From Tubulanus polymorphus (lineage: Eukaryota > Nemertea > Palaeonemertea > Tubulaniformes > Tubulanidae): a stretch of 60,000 nucleotides of DNA. Below the pieces are notes generated by a model that was given only the letters and a program-made list of their open reading frames with translations, was not told the origin of the DNA and ran no database searches. Location: the NCBI RefSeq assembly GCF_964204645.1, contig NC_134028.1, positions 14,747,263-14,807,262 on the forward strand, in the 5' to 3' direction. The position numbers were made by a program, and so were the translations under genes. Of this stretch, positions 12,901 through 27,900 are shown one piece after another (the first letter of the stretch is position 1; every line of letters begins with the position of its first letter).

Positions 12901-15900
12901 CTGATATGCTATATTCTACATTTCAATATATTATAAGTTACAGTCTATGGTTTTGTATACAATATTCTCAAGTTGGCATCCAATGATATCACAATCTATT
13001 CTCAATCAACTGTTTACCGACCATATAATCATGTACGCTATAAACAGTCCTCTGAATAAAGCCGTTAGATATTCGAGTTCATATTACTACACCGTGTTGG
13101 TCGTTTACTTTGGGTCCGCCGCATTCCGGACAGAGCGATTTCAATTAACAAAACTCCTAATACAGTGTAGTGTTGCTACCATTGTATATGATATGATAAT
13201 CGTATATAAGGGAGTAGCGCTGTTGGTCTGTGAATACGTTGAACAAATATTTATTACATCGATTATACATAGGCTACGCATACTAGCACGCACACGTGCT
13301 GGTGTTGATTGTCATAGAAAACATCATAAATGGCGCCACTGCGGGTTGTATGTGAACTATACGCAGGGAGTGAGGGTTGAATAAATGACTAATTTATGGC
13401 TAATTGGAGCTACTTTTTTCAATCAGTCCGATTTCAGGGGTTATACATAAAGTAAAGTTTCGACTGGTTAAGTCATCATGGAAAGTAAAATTTTAATGGC
13501 ATTTGCCTTTTAAATGCTCTTCTCTAAGCATATTTAAGTCCCAAGTGAGCCAAAAAGGACCACGAGTACATCTTAATGTTGAGAACAAAAATCAATTTGT
13601 TCTGAGATTTGCAATATCGAATAAAGATGAAATCAATCGTATCTATAGTAAGCAGGTTCAATTGTTATGATATACATGGTAATGGGTTTCCTTATGACTC
13701 ACTAGTGATGTAATCATTTTCAAGTAAAAAGGTCAAAGATCAACGGGGAAAAGTTCATTGAAATTTTATCCCAGTACTTCCTAACGGCTGTAATCATTTT
13801 CAAGTAAAAAGGTCAAAGATCAATGGGGAAAAGTTCATTGAAATTTTATCCCAGTACTTCCTAACGGCTGTAATCATTTTCAAGTAAAAAGGTCAAAGAT
13901 CAATGGGGAAAAGTTCATTGAAATTTTATCCCAGTACTTCCTAACGGCTTAGAGGTGAATGAAAAAATTTCCACATTTTATTCTAAATGTACAGGATTTT
14001 TTATTGGTAGAGTAACAGTTTAAATACCTGCATGTCATGAGTAATGGTAAATCATCTATTACCTTTGACAGCTGAATCTATTATCGGTTTCTTCTCCTTT
14101 TTAATTTCCATAACTTCTTCCTTTGAACTTGCACATAAAGGTAATTTTATTGGTATCATAGATTTATCTTCCTCTCCACTGTACACAATAAACTACAATA
14201 AAATGATGAAATCGTAAAGAGCTATTTCCACGGAAATTGGATGGATCGAGTAGGCCACACAAAGAAATACCCTAGTTTGTCATCAGATTTTTTTTCTAGA
14301 AAGTGACAAGGACAGGCGAATTCTATTTTTATTGCTTCTTTAATTGAAAAAGTTGAATTACAAGGAGCCTATCGGCTTATATAGCTCTGCTGTGTGATTT
14401 GAAAAAATGGAAGCTGCATATCTAGGGGTGCCCCTTTTGGCCAAATCCAAAAAGGGATCTGTACTATTTAGTAGGTATTTGTCCATAGAACATTCATACC
14501 AAATTTGGACTTGATCTGATTAAAACTCTGGACTAATAGCAATTTGAAGAAATAGAAACTCCACCCCCAGGGGCGCCCCCTGGTGGACTAATAAAAAAAA
14601 TGGCTCTGTAACTTCATAGGCTGTGGTCCATAGAACATTCAACCAAATTTGGAATTGATCTGATTATAACTGTAGGACTATCGTATTTTCCGGCCAATAA
14701 GCCGATTTTCTAGCCTCAGATTTTTACCCAAAATATCGTGATCGGCTTATTGGGCGGATACGATCCGACATAAAAAATCACTTCCTGATCTATGCCACTC
14801 TAATGCTCTCAATGATCGTCAAAATCAAGCAAAGTGGTCGATATTTATTTGAGGTCATTATTTACTACCAATTATAATCTATTTTGAACTATTTTATTTT
14901 TATTTTTTTCTTTGATTGTTCTATCACCGCACAGCGGCAAGGGTATACATTTATATAACGCGCGAGTTCATCGTACTACCACGTGTCAGTTCATACATTA
15001 GTATATATGCAAATCAGCAGTGAGCCGCGTACTGCGTGTATGGCTGTGTGTATAGTAATCAGCTGAGTGAGTCTATATATAGCACAGTCACTCGGCGATG
15101 ATAGTATACACAGCACTCTCACACATCGGCGGGCGCTACTGTCAGCCTCTTAAATCGTCGATTAAGACGAACTAATTGACAAATCAGTGAATTAAAATCT
15201 CTGATGAAGGGCCTCGGCTTATTGGGCGAAGCTTTATGAAATCCATGTATTTAAGGCTAAAAAACTGCCCTCGGCTTATTGGCCGGAAAATACGGTAGTA
15301 GCGATTTGAAGAAACAGAAACTCCACCCCAAGGGGCGCCCCCTGGGGGAAGATTCAAAAAATGGCTCTGTAACTTTATAGGCCTAGGTCCATAGAACATT
15401 CATACCAAATTTGGAATTGATCTGATTTAAACTGTAGGACTAGTAGCGATTTGAAGAAATAGAAACTCCACCCCCAGGGGCGCCCCCTGGGGGACGAATC
15501 CAAAGAATCGCTCTGGAACTTTATAGGCCCAGGTCCATAGAACATTCATACCAAATTTGGAATTGATCCGATTAAAACTGTAGGACTAGTAGCGATTTGA
15601 AGAAATAGAAACTCTACCCCCAAACCCACGTTATGCACTACAGCTATGCAGGTGATCGGGTTTAAAATTTTTATTTAAAAAAAGACGATTGAAGCTACGC
15701 CGATGCGGGCGAGCGCATGTCTTTTTATTTTCATCAGGGACTTTTTCATGACGTGGGCGGCATTTGACTTTCTTGAGAAACTAGGGTATTTCTTTGTGTG
15801 GCCCTACAGTGTTTTTTCACTATTGCACTTTTTAACTTTTTGATCATTGAACTAGCCAACCTCTGGCTCTGTTAATCTGTATCAACCTCTGTATCACTTG

Positions 15901-18900
15901 CGACTCGGCTTTTTAGTAAGGATTAAGCAGAGATTATCCTTAGTTCTATGAATTAGCTAATATTGTGTATGAACTATAATTTAAACCCATAACCCATAAA
16001 ATACCCAGTATACTATCTGAATGATTGCCTATTTAATCTAACCCTGATCATGTGGCTATTTAAAACAAGGCATAATCATTAGGCCCAATACCACTGGCAC
16101 TCGTTTCATTTTTTATGATTACATGTACCACATTGGTCTGTCTATACATCATTATATCTTTTTCACTGCAATGTATTTTCCCAACAGATCTGGTTTCGAT
16201 AGTGCCCACTAGCAGTAGAGGTGATTGTAAAACGACCGGATTATAAACATCGACTTTGTTTGATTTGCAATGATACGTGACAGGTTCATAAGCACTGTTA
16301 AACCCTATATGCTTTGTATACAGAACTCTGTAAAATCTTTTCACAACGAGTTGACATGCGGCTTTTTGACCACAGAGGTATCAGTTTACAGTAGTGAACT
16401 CTGTTGCAGAGTGCATGCTGAGCCAGTTTAGTGGCTTGTTGCTATGGTTTTGTACACAAATTCAGCAAGAGTGAATAACTAGCAAGATTTCACAAGACAT
16501 GCAGTCTTAGGAATGTAGAAGAATTTAAGTTCATCTTGTTGTTTTATACACTCTTATTGAATGATGACGTAGAGTTGATGGATGGCAAAGCCTGGCAGTG
16601 ATCCAGATAAAATAGTTACAGTTGTTAGAAAGGAGAGAATTTTCGAGGATTTTGCTCATTTCACAGAATATTCAACGAAAGAAGATATATCTGAGTTTAA
16701 CAGATGTCATGTCACATATTTTTGTAATATATTTTCACAAAGCTCTAGGCATTTACACAACTGATATTTTTGTGGTTTTCACTCATAGAGTAGTGGCATT
16801 ATATTATATCTAGATAATAAGATAGCACACATTGAACTCCAATCTTCTACCCAGTCACTCTCTTTTGCGGATGCATCTATAATATATAGTTTGAATCTAA
16901 TTCAGACAAAGAATCATTGCTGATATTTATAATGAATTCGTCAACCAAATCATTTGCATTTTAAACTGACATGTGTAATAGGCCCTATTAAAGAACTGAG
17001 TTGGTGGAGATGCAAGTTGTGTGTGTGTATGTGTAGTTATTCCCTCTTGGTGGACGCTGGACTACAGTGGGTCAGCACATCTGTGTTGGATCATTTGTGT
17101 AGCAGCTATCTGACAGCTCACAGCAGAAGCTGCTCTTTGATGTGGAGAAAAAGCCGCACGTCAACTCGTGAATAGACTTTATGCTTTGAATACAGTTCTG
17201 TGAATAGAAAATCCAAGTTTTTTAGTTGCTAAGAATCCACCGCTCAACAAAATGGCAACATCCAATAGGAAAACTATTGATTTATATAACATCATTATGG
17301 AGCTATAAAACATGCCTGTTTTCAAAAGATTGCTTGGAACTGCGCAATTGCGCTGCCTGGTATACAGCGCGGGCATTCTGTTCGGTTTTATTGTATAACG
17401 CTGCGCAAAACTAGCTGCTCTGTAATCATTGCGCGGAAATTTGCTCGGTTTCAATCGTTAGTAGCCCCGCGCAAATGCGAGCTGCTCCGAACTCTGCTCA
17501 GCATTGTAAATATACAAGAGGACTTCAAAGTCCTTGAGTTCGAAGAAGTCTGATGTACGAATTATAAATCACATAGGCCTAAAACAAAGGCAAATTATGA
17601 AAAGAAATTGATATTCCATTAGAGAAGTTTGTTTAAAAAAATTCAATTTGTTTTCCGTTTCATCTATCATGATAATTATAATATTCTTAAGGCAAGCGAA
17701 TTACATATGTGGACCTATTTCATTGAGGCGTATCACTCAATCTGAAAAGAAAAATCTTCCGATCCTGTCATGTGACTTAATGACTGCAACTTGACGATAG
17801 CTTAGGTTCTCATTCTTCGAACCAAAAATACCAAGCGAAGGCATGATACTCGGCGACTTGCTCGGACCATCTGACACTGCTGACACACCTCTATGTGAAC
17901 GCACCAACCTCTGAATGATTTGACCGTATCTGTCATTGGGTTTTTATATGCTACCCGAACAATAGATAATTATCTGGCCGAGTAATTACGCCGATCAGAT
18001 TGACTTACTCGGCCGAGCACGATTTTTCTGCCGAGTAGTAACGCAACTTTGCTCGGATTACGTCTAGTAATAAGTAATTAACGCCGATGTTGACATTCGC
18101 TTAGAGATGATATTATACCACTGGAGCAAATAAAAAATATACAAATGTTCATTAGTCCTAGAACTACGTATCATTAAGTTTTTCTATGTTTGAACCAACT
18201 ATTGGTGCACATTTTTCCCATGAAGAGTCTGGTGACGACAGCCGGGTGTTGTCAACAACATTTTTTTCTGGCTGATGTTTATTCTGAACATTCTTCCGTT
18301 TGTTTATTCTTTAAGCTTATATTTGTAGCGCGACATGAATTATCTGTTACACTCAACAATTGACAGGCGATGACGGCTTCACGCGATACGATCTTCGTCG
18401 AAGATGAATCTGTTATTTAATAAGCCAAGGCAATTATAGCCGTGGCTATCAATATAAAGGGTTTATTTTTTTTCATTTCAGTTATTGAAAATATCAAGGA
18501 GCAGGCCGCATCCATGGGGCCCGATTATTTGATATTCATTGATTAACATAATTCATTAATTTAATAAGGGATATGGCAATCTTGAAATTTTGAAAATTAC
18601 AATGATATTTGTTCCGATTACAATAAAAATGCACAGGACATCCATTTAGTTAGACAGCAGGAAAAGTCGTCACGCAGCGTACACGTGGTGAGCTTTTCAC
18701 CAGTGCGCGTTGGTACTTAGCAGGACCATTTTCGTTTAGACATAAGCACCGGAAGTTTTGTTACACTCCGAGAGCATGGGATCTGCGTAAATTGTTTTCA
18801 GAGATTTATGTAAAACTATCATGTCAACTTGACCAATTACGTTATCAGCAGGAAAAAAACAGGATTGCGATGATTCTGAGGAAAGGCCTCGTAAGCGGTC

Positions 18901-21900
18901 TAGAATATCCAGGTAAGGTCATCGAGAGCACGACGGCAACAACCTCATCAGCATCGGCACCATTACAAATCAAAAAAGAACACATGAAGAAAAACCAGAA
19001 CCCAGTGTAGTAGGGTAAGCTATAAGCTATTAATGAAATACATTTGGAATAAAATAAACGGACCCTAAATCTCACCCCAACCTAACCCCCTGGACCCTTC
19101 CTAATCCTATTGAAACCCTAATCATAAACCCAATGATTTTGTTGTTAGGCCTATTTCATTCATTAATATTAAGTATATCTTATTATGTAAAGCTATTGGT
19201 AAACTAGGATTTCTAAAATAATGCCGCATTATTGGCAAAGTATCCACTTCCTATTTAACTTATTCCGCAAACCCCCAAACCCCCCTCATGGGCCTTCGCA
19301 CCTTCGGTGCTCGCTCATCGGTTAAGAGGCATTGTTTCTGATGAAGTTATTTTTTCATGGCCTCGGCACCTACTAATTGCTTCCGTCGCCTCTGTTTTAG
19401 GAAGGGTTACTTCACAGAACATGCCCTTCTTGACTTCACTGACCAAATTTCCAAATTAACTGAAGATGGTTACGTTACTGTGGGAATATTCATCGACCTT
19501 TCAAAAGAATTCGACACAATCAACCAGGGCATACTCCTGAGTAAATTACAGAAACTTGGTGTACATGGTGTTCCCCAATCTTGGTTCACTAGCTATCTAA
19601 AAGATAGATCACAGTATGTTTTCTACAACGGTGGGTTTTCTTCAAAAAAATCTATTAATTGTGGAGAACCTCAAGGATCAATTCTCGGACCTCTTCTATT
19701 CTTACTTTACATCAACGATATTACTAAAACCTCTCAACTCTTGACCTTCATCCTGTCCACATATGACACTACTATATTTTACAGGAATAAAGACCCAATA
19801 GGTCTCATTAATACAATTAACAATGAACTAAAGCGACTCTCTTCCTGATTTAGATTTAAAAAACTATATAATCTTTGGTAATGCTCGTCTCCCCCAGGGT
19901 TTCAATATAGTTTGAGACGATGTGATTATTGTACGAGCTGATACCTCGAAATTCTTAGGTGTATTAATTGACAGCAAGGTACATTGGTCATATAAACTAT
20001 ATTTCTTCTAATGTTTCACGAGCAATCGTTTTGATGTAAAGAGCCCGTAGAGTTCTACCAAGATGCTTTCTAAATACCCTATTTAACTCCCTTGTACTCC
20101 CTTATTTTCTTAATTGCAACCTAGTGTGGGCACGGACCTACCCTATTCGACACCATCGATTAATCATTCTCCAAAAGAGAGCAATTCGCGTAGTATTCAA
20201 TGCTCCATTTCTTGCATATATGGCCCCTCTGTTTAAACTTGGCAGATTTCTTACCCTAACTGATATCAATAATTTTCTTACAGCGGTCTTTATGTATAAA
20301 CTAGTGCCATCATCTAGTGCCCGATAAATTCACGTATCTATTGTCTTTTACAAACGAGAGACAGGTAAGAATTCTACGCAATGCACAGGATGTCGTTATA
20401 CTGTATTTTCGCACAACCCATAAGTCATTCTCCATAAGTATCTCTGGTCCCAAAATCTGGAATAGCATCCCACATCAAATTTGTAATAGGTTGTCTTTTT
20501 CATCCTTTGGTTGTCTGTTTCTTCCTTTAAATATCATTTTAAGTGTCACCTCCTTTCCTGTAATTGGTGTATAATTCTATTCAAAAATAACATAAAATCT
20601 TTATTTTATCCTAAACATTCTGCACTTATATTCAATTATATCCTCATCGCTGGTTTTCATCAATGTACTGCTCTATAGTTTTGCCAAAATACAGTTTTCT
20701 TTGTTTGGTCCCTGGCAATCTCATTATTATCTTTGCTCACATGTGTTACTACATGTTGTGACTAGTCTTCTTTTTGAGATTGCAAATGAAAATACAAAAT
20801 ACAAATGCGTTTTCCAGCGTCTTATAGGTGTACTGGAGAACTATATGAGAGAACCTCATGAGCTACATACTTAAAGGGTAACTGACACTTTTTTTTATTT
20901 CAAAATATGATGTATTCTATTGATCTATACACTCATCTTCAACCATTGTTCCAAAATGTTTAGTTCACGCGCCATTTGTGATTTTGTAACACAATTTTTG
21001 ACCTCATTTCGTTGTTTACATCGCTTACTGTTCAGCATCGACTAAATCAGCAGGTGCGCGCTGCAATGTCATTAAAGGCAGAGCTGAGAAATAGCATCTA
21101 TAGAAATGCGTTGAATTTTAAGGAAACTGCGTGTATTTTCTGTTATATCCCAATGCCAGATTGTTGTACAGCTTTCAAAGTGGCCAGTGAGGTAAAAGGA
21201 TCTATTGTCTATTACATAAACCTATTTCAAAGAATCAATGAGTAATTTGAATAGGCTAAATCGATCAAATTGAAGATGCAGATTTCAATCCGCTGCTATG
21301 AAGCTATTAAAGTACACTATGCTAAACTCTCAGCACTGTTACTGCTGCTCCATAGTTCACCTATAGTTCAGCACCACAAGCATACCAAACAGTGTCTTAT
21401 AAGCGATCACAGATTTCGATCTCGCTAAAGAATAAATAGATTCATATTCTTTACTATTTACTATTTTTCATAGTCATTTAAGACTTAAGTAGTTTGAAAA
21501 CTAACACTTCAAAACTCTACAAAAACTTTCAATAAATTTCTACAGCGTTTACAACAAATATTCAAAGGAATAATGTTTTTCGATTAAAGTTTCACGCTGA
21601 AGATGAGTTTTGAAAGATTACATCACAAATCTTTCACAAACATTATTTCTAAGTTTTAAAATAGGATGGATGAGGAAATATTCTAATTTTGTGACCAAAG
21701 CCGCTACCAATATTTCAAGAAAAGAATTGAAATTGTTCTTGCGGCTAATTCTAAGTTTCATCAGTACATAAGTCAAAATATTCTTAGATCTAACCATGAT
21801 CTTACTTACTATCACTAAATGGTAATACAAAACGATGATTTAAACATCCGTGTTCCTTGCTGTCTACTAGACAGTAGGTCCGTTCAACAGCTAATTATAA

Positions 21901-24900
21901 TCATTGATATGTAGACTTTCAAAATCAAGAGGCATTTTGTCTCAATTCGAATGCCAAATAAGTATAAAATTAAGTTGAATTGCTCTTGTAGCTTATTTCC
22001 TATTCATTTCTATAGACATCATTTCCGAGCCGTCACTTTATGGACGTAGTTCTATTAATAGACACAGTACCACGCGTTCAGCAGAAGCAATGTATACACT
22101 GAACAGGTGCGCGAACATCAAAATCATCAATTCTGACTAGACTGAAAAGATTTTTCCAATTATGAAATCTATGATATATCGTTTAGCGTAAAAAGTAGAA
22201 AATCTTTAAAAAAGAGTCAGTTACCCTTTAAACAATACATCGATACAAGCGTCTTGTAAAGGGCTACTGACCATTCAGTGCACAGTGTTGTCATATCGCG
22301 GAATCACGGAATCGCAGAATTTTCCAAAAACACAGAATTTTTAAATTTTCACTATACATAATAACCTTGTTTTTCCACAGGATACCCCTCGTTGGACAAG
22401 GCACCGGACGCATGTTTCCATTACCGGTACCTGGTAGGCTTATGTGATAATCTATTACTATCGTCACTCAACAAATTGACGATACTTCCAAATGAGAAAA
22501 TGGAGAACCTACGTGGGCAATTAATCTATCAACAACGACTGCTGACCCCATCGCATTAACTTGTGCATCGGGCCTGCACGCCAGGCAGTGCGTCAGTTGA
22601 GACCGCATCTACGATTTCTGCGAATGTTACCATTAATAAACCTTCAACTAATTTAACAAATGCTGCATTGTAAAATGGATATTTGAAAAGAAGGTTTATT
22701 TAGACTGCACTGTTTCACTGGTTGTATTAAGACCAAACTGAGGTATGTTTATACTCAGTCAAGAGAATTATTCCAAAATGAACGATGTCAGACGAAAACA
22801 GATACACATTATCCATATTCTGGCTTTGGATTTCTAACGCACCACGTGCATGTAAATTCTGATTAATGCGAGTGGTGTATCTAGAAGAGCGAATAAAAGT
22901 TGAATGATATTTAAGATTATTAAAAAAAGGTATCTTTTTTAACTCTGTTATTTGTGAAGAGAAAGCTGATACTTAGTTGCTTCTACGTGTTGATTCATTG
23001 GGTCTAAAAACGTATTATCGGTACTAGACGGTGATTTCTATCAAAATAATTTTTAAGGAATCGCGGTACATGTTTGGTAGTAGCACAGTGACCGACGAAT
23101 AAAATCACCTCCTACTCAGTAACATTTTGACAACACTGTTTACACAATTGTCAAAGATAAGTTTTCTGTCGCATTGTCAAACTGATTCGACTCAAGACTT
23201 ATCAAAATGCTAATTGTTAGCCATAACATAAACCCGGATTTGATATCTAAAATCTTATATCTACAGCTATCCTGATAAGACCTGATCTCTGATTGGCTTC
23301 ATGAAATTCTTTTTATTCTGTGAAGACTTAATTTCTGTTAAATGTACCGAGTGAATATTTTTTCCTGCGATTCAATAAAATAAATCTTATTTTTGATAAA
23401 AACAGCTGACTGACAGACCCACTATGATGATGAACTATGTATGTTTGATGGCAAGTGTGCATCGCGTGAAAACAAGCCTGACGTGTGGCCTAGTTTAAGT
23501 TTTCCAAGAAACTGGCAGTGTTCCAATAAGCTACCTAACATTCTTAGTGACTATATTAAAGCTGGTAACATAAAAGCGCGCATATATACAGTGCTTCATC
23601 TTGCCAAAATTAGAGGGGCGGTCCGCTCCGCCCCCGAAAATAGCCACCCTTGTGCCCTTCAGATGTGTCCCAAACTCGCCCTTATGCCCTCACCACTTGC
23701 CGTAGGTCTGCCCTCCTGCCCTCTTCAGTCACGAGTAATGAGTCAGGCTTTCTAAATAAGCCGTCGGCCATCGGATCCGACTGTTAGTAGAACTCCTGTT
23801 AGTAGAACGGCTATATCTCGTCTGATATCAATGATAGTATAAAAGCTGTGATCATTGGTTATATTTAAATGTACTGCAGTCAGTGTGCATCGTGTGAAAA
23901 CGTGCCTTAGACCCGTGGCCTAGTTTAAGTTTTTCCAGGAAATTAGCTGCCTTCCAAACTACTGCCAATTATTCTAGCGACTGTCGTTGTAAAGCCGGTA
24001 GTGTATTCGATGGATTGTTTCATTTTGAACACATCGTTGATGCTCTGGATCTTGTTTTCGAGACTATTAGACAAATTTTATATGCACAAGGTGAACTCAC
24101 AGAGACACTTGCAAAGAGTTTGGGCAGCCTAATAGCATTAATGTGTTCCTAAGCTGGCTGCTTTCGAATTATCAACAGTTACTTGCCAATCACTAGTTAG
24201 TGATTTATTAATTTGTTAGTGTTAAAACTATCAAATCAATTAATTTGATTTAAGAATCTGATTTAAGCATGTACATGAAATTTTCAATAAATAAGCTTTT
24301 GTAACATCAAAATAACTAAATACACCGTTAAAGCAAGCAAGGTGTCAGTGAGCGGGGAAAGTTTTGCAACTGCTATTTCTTTGTCTGCAACAGGTATTTC
24401 AAATCATTTTGAATGCCCTGTCTATCATATTATGGCAAAATCAGAGTTAAACATAGTTTTAGTCCTCAATCATAGTAGGGGGTACCTCTATTCACTAGGG
24501 AACATTGCAGGTTGCCACAAAAACAGATGTGAGTGCGTCATTATGTGCCCCTGCTCCGATGGAATCATGCGCAAAAATGCCCTCATTTGAAATCAGCACC
24601 CCGCCCTTTTTTAATGCTAGACGAAGCACTGATATACAATGTACTGTTTCATTTTGCACACAGACATGACCCTCTAGCAGCAGTTTAGGCCTACAGTAGA
24701 ATTATATCAAACTTCAATTACGTCATTGTAGAGAACATGTTTGCAACATCGTACCAAAGAGAAATAAGTTTTTTAAACAAGAGTTCATTAGAAATTAGGA
24801 CATAAATACGGCCCAGTGTGATGCCTGCACTATGAAATCGATATTTATAAATTGAAAATCACCAGATAACGTATCATCAGCGCCAAGTGCATCATATGGT

Positions 24901-27900
24901 TACTGTGATGTCAGCTGTCATGACGTCAGCAGCTGCAAGCTCTTAACACTTTAGCTACTGAGGCCTATTTTTGCCCTGTGCTGAGTGTTACGTGCTTGTA
25001 ATATATAATACTGTATAAATATTTGTTATTCACACATTCAATATTGTATTGCTTGAATGGTTCTGGGCAGTATTGGTCGTTCCTATTTTCATGGTTATCC
25101 GAACATAACATTGAATTGCAATATAACCAGGAGGACCAGTACTGTCAGGAGTTCATTCTGCGACAACTTGTTGTACTGATAAGTACCTGGAAATATATTA
25201 CGTGTATATACCGTGAAATGCCATGAGTTGTGTTTGTTGTCTGGCTGCTGGTTTCGTCATGGTTCTTTCTGACCGTAACAGAAATTGGGGGCTCGTCCGG
25301 GAAAGTGAAGCAGTTTTGTATTGGTTTGAATGAACTCCGGAGCCAAAGGTACTGTGCTATTTATTACCTTGGTCCCCGTCAGACTTTTTGTATTACAACC
25401 ATGGCTAATTCGTCGGCTGATATAGTAGATTCCTTTTTCATTTGCCCGTCGTGGGATTTGTTTGGGCGTATGCTCAAAACTGATCTTTTAAAACTTGCCA
25501 ACTGATTCGAACTTCCGAATATTAAGTCAAACTTAAAAAAGCAAGAGATTAAGACTATGTTGTCTGAATACATTGACGCTAAGGAAATTAATTCTACCGT
25601 GAAATCTTCGGAACAAGCTGAAGACACATCTCTCAAGCTGGACACATCTCTAGAAATTAGACGACTAGAACTACAATTTGAGACAAGCGAGAAGGAACGC
25701 GAATGGCAATTTCAACTAAAAATTCCTGAGATGGAGCTACAACAGATGACCTTAAAACGATTGGAATTCGAGCATTTTCAACACGCCGTTCCTCAACCGG
25801 AATTTGATGTCTCCAGACAGATACGAATGGTTCCGAAGTTCGCCGAAAAAGATGCGGATAAGTATTTTCTACATTTCGAGAAAGTGGCTGTTAGTTTGAA
25901 TTGGCCAAAACACTGTTGGTCATTATTAGTACAAAGTGTGTTAACCGGTAAAGCACAAGAGGTGTATTCAGCTCTGTCACCCGAACAAAGTGCTGATTAT
26001 GATACTGTAAAATCAATGATACTTAAAGCTTACGAATTAGTGCCAGAGGCATACAGACAAAACTTTAGAAATAGAAAGAAAAATGATTTCAAAACTTTCG
26101 TGGAATTCGCACATGAAAAACAATCATTGTTTAACCGTTGGTGTGATTCTAGACAAATTCAAAATGATTATGAGAAATTAAAACAATTAATTTTGATTGA
26201 AGAGTTTAAACGTTGTGTTAGTCCGGAAATTCGTAATCATTTGGATAAACAAAAGGTCGTTGATATACAATCGCTGCCGTATCAGCTGAAGATTATGCAT
26301 TAACACATTGATTTTCCAGTAAAAAAGATCACAGACTGAACCCAGTAAATTAAGCTGGTAAATCGACTCAAGATAAATCGAATGTTACGTGTCATTATTG
26401 TAAGCAACCGGGTCATATAATGTCTTCTTGTTTCAAATTGCAGAAAAAAAAAAGAAATGACCAGATTGAATCTATAAGCCTTTCGACTGAAAAGTCATCG
26501 ACTGAAAAGTCTTTACACGACGTTCATGGTCGAATGACGTCTAAATACAAAGCATCGTTTCCACCATTTGTGATTGATGGTTCTGTTGCTGTGGATTCTG
26601 CATCTAACCGGGTAAGTATCAAAGTTTTAAGGGATACTGGGGCCTCCCAGTCTTTGTTACTGGAAGGTTTGATTCCTTTGTCGAATGATACTTACACCGG
26701 GCAGAATGTTTTGTTAACAGGGGTGACCTCCGATTCTGATACTGTGTCGGGTTATGTTACTGTTGGAATACGCCAATTTTTGCCAGTTCCTGGTGTATCA
26801 TTTATTCTCGGAAATGATTTAGCGGGTGGATTAGTCAAAATAAATCCTGTTGTTTCCAACATTCCAGATTTTGATTCTGAAACTGAACAATTGGCTTCGG
26901 ATATACCTGAGTTATTCCCCGATTGTGTTGTCACACGTTCGATGAAGCAACGATCTATAGATCTGTGTGACTCAGATAATGATTCCGTTAAAAAGGATTC
27001 GAAGCATGTTAATGAAGATGATTTAGAGGATACATTTTTAGCAAAGTTGCTGAATAATGTTAGTAGTAAAGTTCCTGATTTTAATAAAATTAGTAAACTT
27101 AACTTGATAAGGTCTCAAGAAGAAGACCCTAGTTTGAAAATCTCGTTTAGTAGAGCTGTAAATACTGTTGATGAATTGAAAGACAGTCCTTCTGGTTATT
27201 TTTTACAATCTGGTGTTTTGATGAGGAAATGGCGTCCACCTGAAGTTTCCGCAAATAAGACTTGGAACATTTATTATCAGATTGTCTTGCCAGAGGTTTA
27301 TCGAAAGGATATCCTTTATTTTGCTCACGAATTTGCTCTCGCTGGCCACTTTGGTGTGACTAAGACTTATTTGAAGGTTTGAGAACATTTTTTCTGGCCA
27401 GGAATCAAGGGGGATGTTAAGGTACATTGTAAGGCTTGTGATAGTTGTCAAGTTAACGGTAAACCGAATCAAATTATTCCTCCTGCCCCTTTGATACCTG
27501 TGTTAGCGTTTAATGAACCTTTTACACCGCTGCCTAAAACGAAATCAGGTCATGAGTATATATTGACTATAATGTGTAAGTCTTCTCGTTTCCCTGAGGC
27601 TGTTCCTTTGAAGCGAATAACAGCGCCCGTTGTATTAAAAGAATTGATAACTTTTTGTACAAAATATGCTTTACCGCGTTCAATACAATCTGATCGTGGC
27701 TCTAATTTTGTTTCTGGAATTATTCAGCAAGTGATGTATAAATTAGGAATAAAACAATTTACGTCATCTGCTTACCATCCTCAAAGTCAGGGGGCGTTAG
27801 AACGTTTTCATCAAACGCTAAAAACTATGCTACGTACATATTGCAATGAAAACAAGAAAGATTGGAATGATGGCATTCCCCTTCTGTTATTTGCAGCGCA

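Noticed and set aside
12947-13384. 145-codon open frame, possible gene or LTR
   Set aside because: No recognisable domain, hydrophobic random-looking composition; LTR-like AATAAA/U5 look lacks a partner LTR, primer site or target duplication.
13711-13950. Regular 80-bp repeats as a CRISPR array
   Set aside because: Units are wholly identical with no unique spacers, and the genome is eukaryotic.
22283-23138. Confident hAT call
   Set aside because: Only 11-bp inverted ends and no matching target duplication, so it is kept as low confidence.
25286-25302. tRNA-Pro-like sequence as a tRNA gene
   Set aside because: Only the 17-nt complement of the tRNA 3' end, placed just after an LTR; it is a primer-binding site.
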